A stretch of 64,000 nt of DNA from Hypomyces perniciosus. Taxonomy: Eukaryota > Ascomycota > Sordariomycetes > Hypocreales > Hypocreaceae. Positions 1-10,274 of this stretch are shown piece after piece. How positions within the stretch are numbered: position 1 is the stretch's first letter; each line of letters begins with the position of its first letter. Position numbers and translations under genes: made by a program. The stretch spans positions 1,674,001-1,738,000 of the forward strand of contig SPDT01000002.1 of NCBI GenBank assembly GCA_008477525.1. The letters are read 5' to 3'. The notes below the pieces were generated by a model that was not told where the DNA came from, did no database searches, and saw only the letters and a program-made list of their open reading frames with translations.

Positions 1-2160
1 AGCTTCTAGTGATGCGAAATCCTGTTTATGCGTGTTTGGTACAGGTGCTATTTGTTTTGGCTTTGGCGGCTTTTGCGACTTAGGAATATATGCTTTGAAT
101 CTGAAGGGGGCAGCCATGGTGGATGATGGCAGGAATAGTGAGTATATTGTGATCGAAGACGGGAAAGAAAAAATGCGAGATAGTCCTTCCTATTTATCCA
201 AGAGTCGACCTCTCCTCCCGGAGTTGCCAGCGGGGCTGTGAACAGACGTCGGCATTGCCAACTCTCCCCTGAAAGTCCCTGGCTGAGAGGAGAAAGCTGC
301 TCACCCCACCCCCCTCCTTCCTACACAGATGGCTGCGACGATTTCTCATTCGTGTCATTGCGGCTACGACCACTTGCGCGTTCCGTTTGGTCTCATATGT
401 AGATCAAAACGTAGAACCCGGTCTCAGAGTGGCGGAGCTTGCAGCTACGCGGCCAAGCCGGACCGGCGAAGCGAGAGCTTCAGGCCGAGCAACTTAGCGG
501 GCCCGTTTGGAAACGCTGAGTTGCTCAGATCATGATTGGTCAACCCTTAGAGCATGGATACACATTCATGCTGTTGGCCCAAAACCCCTGGACCGAGCAC
601 CTCACAGCATCTTCGTAATAGACCAATACATGATGTTGCATACGACGGGCTTATCCATAGAAGGCCCGACTTGGCCATTCTCACGTCGAGGGGTCTGTAC
701 TAGCATCACACCTCCTTTCCGTTAGGTCAGCGGTCCAAAGATGTTCATCCGCCCATGCTGACGAGCTGTGCTGGACGTATTAAGATAGATAATCGCGTAG
801 ACAGTCATCAGCCCGCAAACGACGGAGATTGGCATGGTATCATTTCGCCCCCCCAAACCCCTCGTCATACGATTCTTGCGTCTTAGGCGTGAGGTGCTGT
901 GAAGTTGCCATGGCCAGCAGGATTCAGGAGTTGATACGGCCCCCACGCTCCTTCCATTTTTGCGAGGCCAAGTCCACATCTTGTGAACTAATAGGCGGAG
1001 GGCGGAGCTGATGACCAAGACCTTACGCCCCAAGGCCGGCTACTCCGAGCTTATGCTCTGTTCGGGCAGCACTTCACCTATCATCGCCCTGTCCTTGGTC
1101 ATCTCATGATGCTAGATGAATGGCTTGAGCTAGAGGCTGCATAACGGTCAGAGTGATGCCCCATTCTTTGCGTAATCGGAATCGTCTTCAGCGTGGCCAT
1201 GCATTCGATATCGGGCAGGTTGAGGGTTACGCCACTCATTGGTCGAATCAGCGCGGACTAAGATCCATGGGCCCAAGTAAAATAGCGCAAAGGGAGGTTT
1301 CTGTGTTTCCCCTGAGACGACTAGGGAAATGGTGAGTTGGGTCTGGCCAATTGTTGGGCATGGGGACGTCAAGTCCGCATCAAGTGGTTGATCGCTTTCC
1401 AGGATGGACACTCGGAGTGTCCGTAAGCTGGAATGCTGCTCCATTTGTGACAATGTTAATTTCCCAAAACGGGCACTGCCTCGCCCTTATTCCCCTCTGT
1501 AAGTCAAATCCACACCACGGAGACCTGCTGAGAACTTGGTGGAGCATCCAGTGTTATGAGAGGGAGGCAGATACAACGTCAACGCCACTGCATGATGCCA
1601 GCGTCCGTGTCTATCCATTTTTTCCGTATATGGGCATCCCTTGTGATAAATTTTTGCCTTTTTGGGTAATTTTGAATAAGTCGTGGAGGGCCATCCACCC
1701 ACATCAGCTTCGATCTTTCCGCTTGTGACAAGACGTGGATAGAGGTTGGTGGGGGAGAGTTGGTCTCATGAGATCAAGCAAGTGTCCGGGACGTAGACCA
1801 ATTTCAGGGTACTATCATGGTAAAGAGGATACGGTTGAAGCGCCGGATTAAGTGCAGGTGTAATCATGGTTCTTGTCTGTTGTAAAAACCCATAATGAAG
1901 TTGCAAGACGTGTAGTTAGAAGATTAATCACGTGAGAGTGGGAACAGAAGGGAGGAAATAATGACATGAGAGGTACATGGCAAGAGGGAGGAGGGCCGGT
2001 CTTTTTATGGCCGACGCAAAAGCAGCGAGGGATGGAGGGGCCGAAAATTCCCCGATGAGGCATTTGCCAAATGTGGTGGGCCAAGACCACAATTTCCGGA
2101 TACAAACAAGCCGTCTGAATTTTTACTATTTATTAAAAGGGGTAGTTAAAATTTATTTAT
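1..2160. other. Normal-composition flank without a recognisable gene
   Basis: Base composition is balanced and CpG and CpA are common, so this stretch has not been hit by RIP. The longest open frames (1351-1728 plus, 125 codons; 1148-1453 minus, 101 codons) overlap each other, show no family motif and have no convincing intron structure. A pyrimidine-rich tract precedes an ATG at 329, but the 68-codon frame that follows is arginine/serine-rich and looks non-coding. It may be intergenic DNA or an eroded gene. The change to AT-rich sequence near 2125-2160 is abrupt. Confidence 0.5.
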
Positions 2161-5100
2161 AGTTTTATATTATTTAATTACCTATTAAATTCTTTTATTT
2201 AAACTAGCTTTAACGATAATTTTATTTTTATAACTGCATTTTTTATATTTAACCATATTATATAATATCTTTTTTCCTTTAATTTATTTATGAATCTTAA
2301 AGGGCACTATAATATAAACTAAATAGGCTATTTAACAGTCTTTATTTTATTAAAGGGTATTATATTTATTTTAATATCTCTTCTTACTTATTAACTATAT
2401 ATAGTCTATAAAAAGTTTTTAAAGTATTTATATAGCTGTATTTAGGTTTTCCTTAATTAAATTAGTGATATTTACTTTTAAAAGGAGCTAGGTATATATA
2501 TATATTAACGAATTAAATTTTTATAGGCTTTAAAAGTAATATATTTCTTTTTTATATTAGCTATTAACTTAATCAAGTTTAAAAGTATAATGATAATTAT
2601 ATAATAATTTAAGCTTATATTTAAGTTTTATATAATAGTCATTAATATAAAGCAGTTAAAGAAAATAAAGTTAATATACTTTCCAGAATCTTTTATAAAG
2701 GTATTTATTAAAGTAACGATTAGGTTATATTTATTTACTTATTTAACTAGTCTATTACTTATAGCATTTAAAACTTAACCTAATTATTATATTTAATATA
2801 ATATATTAATGGCTTTTATTATAATTAAATTTAAAAAAGGCTAACCTTACCTTTTAAAGGTTTTTATTATAATATTAAAAAAGGCTTTATAATATATATT
2901 AATAATAAGATAACTATTAACTTTTATTTAATAAATATAATTACTTTTTAATGTTGAAGGCGAAAATTATTAATAAAATAAATTTAGTAATTTTTTAATA
3001 TATATAAAGATAAAAGGTTTAGTCTCCCTTTAATTATTAAATAAATTGAATATTTAAAAGTTAAAGTAAGATTTTATTTATTTTTTAAATAATATAATAT
3101 TTTAGTAAATTGATAGCTTTTAAATAAATATAATGTTAAAGCTGTCTTTTTAAATTAATAAAAAGGTAATATTATACTATTATTTTTATTTTTTTATATT
3201 AATTTAAAAGATTTTTTAAATTAAAGTTTTTTTAATAGTTTTAATAAAATTTATTATTTATAGATTAAATTTATAAAGTTTATCTCTTTTAAAGGATTTT
3301 TTTAAAGTATTATTTATAAAGTTATTTAAATTAATAACCTTTATTATAAAGTAAGCTAATAAACTTTCCTTTAATAAATTATTAAAGATATTTATTTAAA
3401 AGGGCTTTATTATAAAAGTAAAGGGTATTACTTTATTTAAAAGAAGGGGTCTTTAAATCTAAGCTTTAAAAGCAGTAAAAGATTTAATTAAAGTAGCTTA
3501 AAAAGCTTTTTTTAAATGCATTAAGTTTAGGTTTAAGGGGGTAAAGTTTTTTTTTTAAAGTTTTTAAATTTTAAATTCTTTAATACTTTTAAATATATTC
3601 TAATTTATATATTTATATTAATATATTAAAATGTAAAGTTATTATATTTTTTATATTATATAGTTTTAATATATTTATGAAGATTATAAAAGTTAAAGTA
3701 TTTATTATATTAAATTACTTATACTTTTTAAATTTAAAGCTTTATTACAGTTAAATAGTTAAAAAGTTTAAAGTTTATTTTAATTTCTTTTTAAAAAACA
3801 TAAAATAATAATAAATATTAATAGTTTTATTAAAAAAAGCCTTTTAATAAAAAGTTAAAAGTTTTTTAAACCTAATATTGTTTTAAGCTTTAATTAAAAT
3901 TAATATATTAATAAAACAATATTTAAAGTATTAATATAGTATTTAAAGATACTTTATATAAAAAGACTTTTTTATATATATACTTTTTTAATTTTTAAAC
4001 TGCTAGCTTTTATAGTTAAGTTTAAAATAAAAATTACCTTTTTAATTTTATTATTTTTAACTTATAATATAAAATTATATTTTACTTTTTAAAAATAAAT
4101 AATATTTTTATTTTTAAGCTTTTTAATTTTAATAACTTTTTATTTAACTTTAATCATAAAAATTCTTTTTTAACTATAATTTAATAAAATTTAAAAGAAA
4201 ATTTTATTATTAATTTTTTTAATTATTATATTTTATTTTTAATTTTTAAATTTTATAATAAAAATTAAGTTTTCATTATTTTATAAAATCATTTTTTTTC
4301 ATTAAAAGGTTTTTATTTATATTTTTAACTGCAATTATAGTTTATATAATTTACTTTATATTATTAATTACTAGTCAAGCATTTAAATTAATTTAAATTA
4401 AAAAGTAAAGTTTTATTTATTATTATTTATTATTTTAACAAATCTTTTTATTAATTAACTGTATAGTTATTAATTAAATTAAAAGGGGGTCTTTATTTAA
4501 TTTTTTCAAGTTTATAAAGGCTTTTAAAGAAAAAAGGCTTTTAAAAGTATTAATAAATACTTTATTTATTTATAAAATAGCTAAAAAATAATATTTTCTT
4601 CAATATTTAATTAAACTATTATTAATAATTTAAACTATTAAAAATAAAACTTTTTATTTAACTCTTTAAATTATATTAATTTATTTAATTTATATAAAAT
4701 TTTTATAAATTATAATAAACTATTTACTATTATTAAAAAAGTAAATACTTTTATTAGCTTACTTTAAAAAAAAAAGCTTTTTTAAATCTTTTTTAAAAAA
4801 AAAGAAATATTAAGTTTTATATTAAAACTAAAATTAAATTTAAAGATATTAATTTTAATATATTTATTATTAATATACTATTTTTTAAATATAAGCGGGA
4901 AAATTATAGTCCTTTTTTATTTTAAAAGTAAAAAAGTGCCTTTTTTTTAAATTACTAAATTACTGCCTGCCCAATAGTAATAAAGTTTAGTTATCTTTAA
5001 TTTACTTAAAGTTTGATGGTATTTATTATTTTTCTTTAAATGCCTAAAAGGGTAAAGGAGTATTATTAAGTTTATTTTTCTTTAAAGTTAATTAAAAGGT

Positions 5101-5162
5101 TATAAATTTTAATAAGTAGGCACCTAAAAGGTAGGGTACCTGTAGGTGTAGGAGGGAAGCTT
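2161..5162. repeat. RIP-saturated unidentified repeat, left copy
   Basis: Extremely AT-rich DNA in which almost every C is followed by C or T, the signature of saturated RIP. Its inner 1.6 kb (about 3520-5162) matches the reverse complement of 8227-9865, including the terminus next to the island (a GTAGGAGGGAAGCTT motif ending at 5162). It is therefore one arm of a large inverted pair. Stops are everywhere and I could not recognise a protein domain in any frame, so the element class is unknown. The outer part (2161-3520) has no visible partner in the window. Confidence 0.75.
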
Positions 5163-5290
5163 AAGGGTACAAGGTAAAACAGTAAACCTCTTGGGAAATA
5201 TTTTAACAGGTGCCTAGTCGGTAGTTCGTTCTTGAAGTGCAAGCGATTTAAGGGTATTGCGGGTGCGATGCGGTCCCAACGAAACTACTG

Positions 5291-6057
5291 TTATTTGGCC
5301 ATCCAAACAGCATCTGCATCATCACATGCAGCATCTTGAAAAGGATGTGCATCTAACCAGTTATCGACTGTCTCTTTTTTGGCATTCTTGTTATAGAAGT
5401 TATCTAATAATTGATTCAAATCTGAAAGATAAAGGGGATTAGTAATGTTTTAGCAAGATATATTAGAGTACTCTGTCCGCTTAACAGCATGCCCTGTGAC
5501 GGCTGAAGAGAGAATCTGGAAACATATTCATTAAGAAGTATAAGATGGCTGGGAATAGCCGTTCCTATTTATTTTCTGTTAGTTACTTAAATATTGACTA
5601 TATGAGAAAAAAAGCTCTATACCTTTAGGAATAGTGTAGATAAACGGCATCTCAACTTGTCCGCATTTATCCTCGCAATCAAGAACTTCGTCACAGTATC
5701 TCCGCACAAGCTCCTGCATCATAAAAGTATTTGGAAGCATGACTGCGCCGTTCGAAACTTCCAGCCTGTTCAGCCCTTGTCTAAAGGTAGGCAAAGCTTG
5801 CCAGTGTACTAACCGGATCTCGCGCTGATACCCGGGTAGACGAGCCCATTCTCATCCACAGTCACCCCTTCATCATATAAGTTGTCTGGCCGGCTGTTGT
5901 TATTCTCCCTGTGGTCGAATAGGCTTGAGCGGCGACGCGAGCTACAGTAGTGTAAGGTTGCAGGGAATGAGGAGTGAATCGCTTTCACTGAGAAATATCG
6001 CTGAAGTAATGAGCGTGGCTGTTGGCGCCAGAGGATATTGGAGGTACGCGTAATCAT
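5291..6057 (-). CDS. Tse2-like ADP-ribosyltransferase-fold protein, divergent gene A
   Basis: Proposed exons on the minus strand: 6057-5832, 5775-5623, 5564-5472, 5421-5291, giving 200 residues and a TAA stop. Motifs seen in order: LYDEGVTV (residues 60-67), NGAVMLPNT (about 83-91), an IPKG segment ending exon 2, and a SRFSLQPS segment in exon 3. The same motif order occurs in the neighbouring plus-strand gene, and the exon 2/3 junction falls at the same codon in phase. Known family: Tse2 is a bacterial type VI secretion toxin with an ADP-ribosyltransferase-like fold; related domains occur in filamentous fungi with unknown roles. Residues 1-27 are basic and lack acidic residues, so mitochondrial import is possible (inference). 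The first intron uses an AAG acceptor and intron 3 a GTACTC donor, both unusual, so those borders are uncertain. Intron 2 has a perfect CTAAC branch site. Confidence 0.62.
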
Positions 6058-6263
6058 GGTGAAAGGGCGACGGTTGATATTTTATGTTATGATGGATGAT
6101 TGAGTGGTTTGGCCTATGAATTGATCATCAGCGGGTTCGGCGTTAATTTCGCCGAGTGTGGAGTTACATTACTCCGTACCCAGACAACCTAACAAACCTT
6201 GACAACTTGATGTTGACGGGTAGCAACCCAATTCTATCATTGTCTGGCCAGACCTGACCCAAA
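6058..6263. promoter_or_regulatory. Shared divergent promoter of the two Tse2-like genes
   Basis: Only 206 bp separate the two start codons, so both promoters must share this space or overlap. It contains three dyad symmetries: CGGCG..CGCCG at 6138-6154, GGAGT..ACTCC at 6160-6175, and the 10-bp palindrome TCTGGCCAGA at 6243-6252. These are candidate protein-binding sites for joint control. No clear TATA box was found. The arrangement is seen directly; the regulatory role is inferred. Confidence 0.5.
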
Positions 6264-6919
6264 ATGTCGCCTCCGAATCTGATTAAGGTATGTAGGGAGC
6301 TCCCTAGGGAACTCTTTCGGTTAAATAATGGCCTTCAAGTCAAGTTACGCACCTGGACACCTACACGATATAGCTATGATATTATCGCGAAAAATGGACT
6401 CGTTGAACCGAAGGCCCTTGATCCAGTGAGCTATGTAGGTAAGTGATCTTTAACGTTTACCTGAGCTATTCCGAATTTCTTGAAATTAAATAGCATATCA
6501 GCTCCTAACGGCGCCTCAATGCGACCTAATTCGCCTTACCACCAATCGCTGGTGTCCTGGCGATTCCGAGGCGATAATACTATCGTATACTCAGTCCCCA
6601 AAGGTAAGCTGGAAAGTATTTCCTTTAATTTCAGGCTTCTATCTCGAAGTAGAATATACAAATGCTAAAGAGACTATAAAGGAATTAGACTTCCAGACGA
6701 CCTTCTCCTGGTGCACGAGCGGTCGGATCATTACTCCCTCCAGCCAGCAAGGATAATGACCATTGAACGTAAGTGATCCTGCGTTTAGTGACAATATAGT
6801 AAATACTGACACTTTAGAATTTAGACCTCGACGCAAAGATAAGCCGCTTCTTAATGGACAATGCCAAAATCTACACAAGGGAGCAGTGGCTTCAAGCATA
6901 TCCAATGGCTATTAAATAG
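6264..6919 (+). CDS. Tse2-like ADP-ribosyltransferase-fold protein, divergent gene B
   Basis: Four exons, 6264-6438, 6502-6603, 6682-6768 and 6825-6919, give a 152-residue protein; all introns have GT..AG ends (three with GTAAG donors) and are 56-78 bp. Motifs: PRELFR at residues 14-19, NGASMRPN at 61-68, VYSVPKG at 87-93, VHERSDHYSL at 103-112 and REQWLQAYP near the C-terminus. This order and the short total length fit the fungal Tse2 ADP-ribosyltransferase domain family (Pfam ADPRTs_Tse2); the domain fills the protein, with no signal peptide or membrane segment. The fungal role is not established: self/non-self conflict, antagonism or a domesticated enzyme are possible. No premature stops or RIP-type changes are seen despite RIP-saturated DNA on both sides. 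Gene A starts 206 bp upstream on the other strand. Confidence 0.75.
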
Positions 6920-7072
6920 TTTAGGGTAGGTAAATCTCGCATATGTGATTATTGGAGGAGTCTTGAAATGTAAGGGGGTGCCGTGGTTGAGGTAGCAACC
7001 TAGGGCCTCCTGTGAGATTGGGGAAGTTCCCAGCGTGCTCCTTTGAGGTGGTGATTGTGGCTGTCGTGGGTA

Positions 7073-7770
7073 CTATAGTCTGAAGGGGCAGTTTGTCCTT
7101 GACAATAATGCTGTAGTAGTACTCTCTCTAGTCCCCACAGTCGACACTAATAGAAGTGTTTCATAGATTGAACTTGTTGGAGTAATGCCGTAGTAGTCTC
7201 TAATCCTTGCAAGTGTCGCCGTGCCAGTTTTCGAACCAGTCGATCCATGTGTCGATTGTGTTAGGGTCGTGTTCAGGTGAGCCGCCGACAGATAAAAGGT
7301 GCGCAATAGATCTTTCTTATCACCCCATGCTATGAGATTGATAAAATGGTGACAGGAGACTCCCAACTTCACCTCGCCCGGGATGGCATCAATGTTGGAG
7401 ACAAGAATGCCAGAGTCAGCCTCAGGGTCGGTAAAGTCTTTAATCATATCGCCGAAGAAAACTTTGAAACCGGCAATCGAAAGCATGGAAAAGGCTGTCC
7501 TGGAAGAGGTCAATACTTCACTCGGTCCCAAGGAAAAAATATTGGTTTAGAACCGAGCGAAATGGGTTGACCTACAGGCGAATCCAGGCAGTATTAGAGT
7601 GGACGACCACGCAATGGCCCTTACCTAGAAGGAGACAGCAAGTTTCGTATTACATATGAGGGACGCTATCCGCGGCGTAGAAGTAGGAGATAGGACGGAA
7701 CGATAACAAATATAGAATGTATGGGAAGAGGCTGTGGAAGAGGAGGATTAAGAGTAAGGCATAGACGGTG
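7073..7770 (-). pseudogene. Decayed gene with a hydrophobic segment, unknown product
   Basis: A 152-codon open frame ends at 7073. It includes a stretch reading DMIKDFTDPEADSG and looks protein-like. Upstream on the same strand (about 7770-7650) another frame encodes a long hydrophobic run (LLLILLF..PYILYLL) that could be a membrane helix. Between them lies an intron-like segment with a GTAAGG donor and a CTGTAG acceptor (about 7573-7622). An in-frame TAA directly after the hydrophobic exon, and a frame change near 7530, break the reading frame. I do not recognise the family. It could be a third gene of the island inactivated by a few point mutations, or a wrong join of unrelated pieces. Confidence 0.3.
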
Positions 7771-8226
7771 GTCAAGGTAAATTAAAAGCAAATATTAATG
7801 GTGGGGTCCTGGTCGGGAGGCTGGACCTGATCGGGGCGCTTAGGTTGACTACTGAATATGGTATACCGTCTCTAAACCTGCACAAACGTTGCACACAATT
7901 CAGACTATTCAACTTCAAGTTGAAAGCATGACCTATTTTGACAAGTCAAGTTGGTATTTTACTGTAACTTAAACTCTGCATATCGTTGGCTCGCACTGAT
8001 TGAGTGACGCACGCGTCATCTTCAGTAGTTTCGAAAAGTTGTCAACCATTTATCTCAAGTGTATATGGTCGCTTTTTTCTCAAAGAATTCTGTAAGTTTC
8101 TTGTTCAACTCTGTACTCATATTCAGTTGTGTGTATCTCTATGTCTTGCAGTTACTACATACCAGTAAGGGGCATTTCGACAGCTGGTTAGAGTGAATAG
8201 TAGTCTGAATGCTTATATACAAGGAG
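7771..8226. other. Island right flank, nothing recognised
   Basis: Moderate base composition, no open frame of note and no repeat match elsewhere in the window. It ends where the right copy of the inverted RIP-degraded repeat begins. Confidence 0.5.
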
Positions 8227-9865
8227 AAGCTTCCCTCCTACACCTACCTTTTAAATGCCTATTTATTAAAATTTATAACCTTTTAATTAACTATTAAAAA
8301 AAAAATTTAACAATACTCTTTTACCCCTTTTAAATATTTAAAGAAAGATAGCAAATATTATTAGACTTTAAGTAAATTAAAAATAATTAAACTTTATTGC
8401 TGCTAGGCAGGCAGTAATTTAGCGACTTAAAAAGGAAAGCACTTTTTTACTTTTAGGATAAAAAAAGACTATAATCCTTTTATTTACGCTTCAAAAATAC
8501 TATATTAATAATAAAGATATTAAAACTAATATCTTTAAATTTAATTTTAGTTTTAATATAAAATTTAATATTTCTCTTTTTTTAAAAAAGACTTAAAAAA
8601 GCCTTTTTTCCTTTTTTTAAAGTAAACTAATAAAGATATTTACCTTTAATGATAGTAAATAATCTACTATAGCTTATAAAATCTTTATTTAAATTAAAAA
8701 AATTAATATAATTTAAAAAGTTAAATAAAAAGTTTTATTTTTAATAGCTTAAACTATTAATAATTACTTAATTAAATATTAAAGAAAGTATTATTTCTTA
8801 ACTGCTTTATAAATAAATACAATGCTTATTAATACTTTTAAAGGCCTTTTATTTTTAAAGGCCTTTATGAACTTTAAAAAATTAAATAAAACCCCCCTTT
8901 AATTTAATTAATAATTATATAGCCAGTTAATAAAGAGACCTATTAAAAGAATAAATAATAATAAACTAAACTTTACCTTTTAACTTAAATTAACTTAAAT
9001 ATTTAGCTAGTAATTAATAGCTTAAAGTAAATTATATAAACTATAATTATAGTTAAAGGTATAAATAAAAACCCTTTAATAAAAAAATTTTTTTTTACTT
9101 TATAAAATAATAAAAGGTTAACCTTTATTATAAAACTTAAAACCTAAAAATAAAATAATAATTAAAAAACCTAATAATAAAATTTTCCTTTAAATCCTAT
9201 TAAACTATAATTAAAAAAAAAACTTTATTATTAAAGTTAAATAAGAAATTATTAAAATTAAAAAGCTTAATAAAAAAGATATTATTTACTTTTAAAAAGT
9301 AAAATCTAGCTTTATACTATAAACTAGAAATAATAAAATTAAAAAAATATTTTTTACTTTAAACTGAACTATAAAAGCTAGTGGCTTAAAGATTAAAAAG
9401 GTATATAAATAAAAGAGTTTTTTTATATAAAGTATTTTTAAATATTATATTAATACTTTAAATATTTTTTTAATTAATATATTAATTTTAATTAAAGCTT
9501 GAAAAAGTGCTAGGTTTAAAAAAACCCTTAATCTTTTACTAAAAGGCCCCTTTTAGTAAACCTATTAATATTTACTATTACTTTATCTCTTTTAAAAAGG
9601 AAATTAAAATAAAATTTAAACTTTTTAACGATTTAGCTTTAATAAAGCTTTAGATTTAAAAAGTATAAGTAATTTAATATAATAAATGCTTTAAGTTTTA
9701 TAACTTTTAAAAATATACTAGAATAATATACTATAAATAGTGCAGTAAGCCTGCCTTTTAATATATTAATAAAAATAAAAACTATAATAATTTTATTTAA
9801 TATATTAATTACTTTAAACTTTATTAATTTAATACTTTAAACTATTATATATACTTAATTATTAA
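8227..9865. repeat. RIP-saturated unidentified repeat, right copy (inverted)
   Basis: Reverse-complement match to about 3520-5162. The island-facing terminus (AAGCTT at 8227 followed by CCCTCCTACACCTACC) mirrors 5162, and matches persist out to about 9800. The copy stops at the inverted-repeat element at 9873, so it is shorter than the left copy. Both copies are RIP-saturated. No protein domain could be identified. Confidence 0.75.
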
Positions 9866-9872
9866 AAATAGT

Positions 9873-10274
9873 TTGTCTAGGGGGAATTGGCACTCTAAAA
9901 CACATATACAATATACACACACCTACACATAACGACTGGTATCAAGCGCGGGAACCGCGCTCCTGACAGAACCACGAAGCAGCGATTAAGTAATATAGGG
10001 ATTAAAAGATACTGCAGATCATCTAATTATAATGCCAGCAGCTAAAAGCAACTAATAGTTACCTTTATACGCCTCAGCGGCTATATTCTTACAGGTAGGG
10101 TTATATATTAAAGGGGGAAGAAGGTTACTCTTTATTAAACTAGGTCTATCTGTATATCTTTATACTTTTATACTTTCCTAATCCAGTAGCTGCTTAAATA
10201 AACAGCTAACCTTTCTCGGGTAAGCTAAAAGAAAAAGAAAGCGGGTGCATTAAGCATATCAGTTACCCCCGACA
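9873..10274. mobile_element. Candidate TIR element with TA duplication
   Basis: The ends are inverted repeats: GTTTGTCTAGGGGG at the left and CCCCCGACAAAC at the right, each flanked by TA, as expected for Tc1/mariner-type elements. About 400 bp, with no transposase reading frame. Internally there is a GCGCGGGAACCGCGC palindrome. It lies exactly between the inverted repeat copy and the truncated Gypsy-1a, so it may mark a rearrangement junction. An alternative is an LTR-like TGTC..GACA unit, but 5-bp flanking duplications are not seen. Confidence 0.45.

Noticed and set aside
1148..1728. Overlapping frames of 101 (minus) and 125 (plus) codons in the left flank
   Set aside because: No motif, intron pattern or start context supports either; each weakens the case for the other.
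2161..5162. Mitochondrial DNA insertion, because of extreme AT content
   Set aside because: C occurs almost only before C or T and G almost only after A or G, the mark of RIP; no mitochondrial gene motifs are seen.
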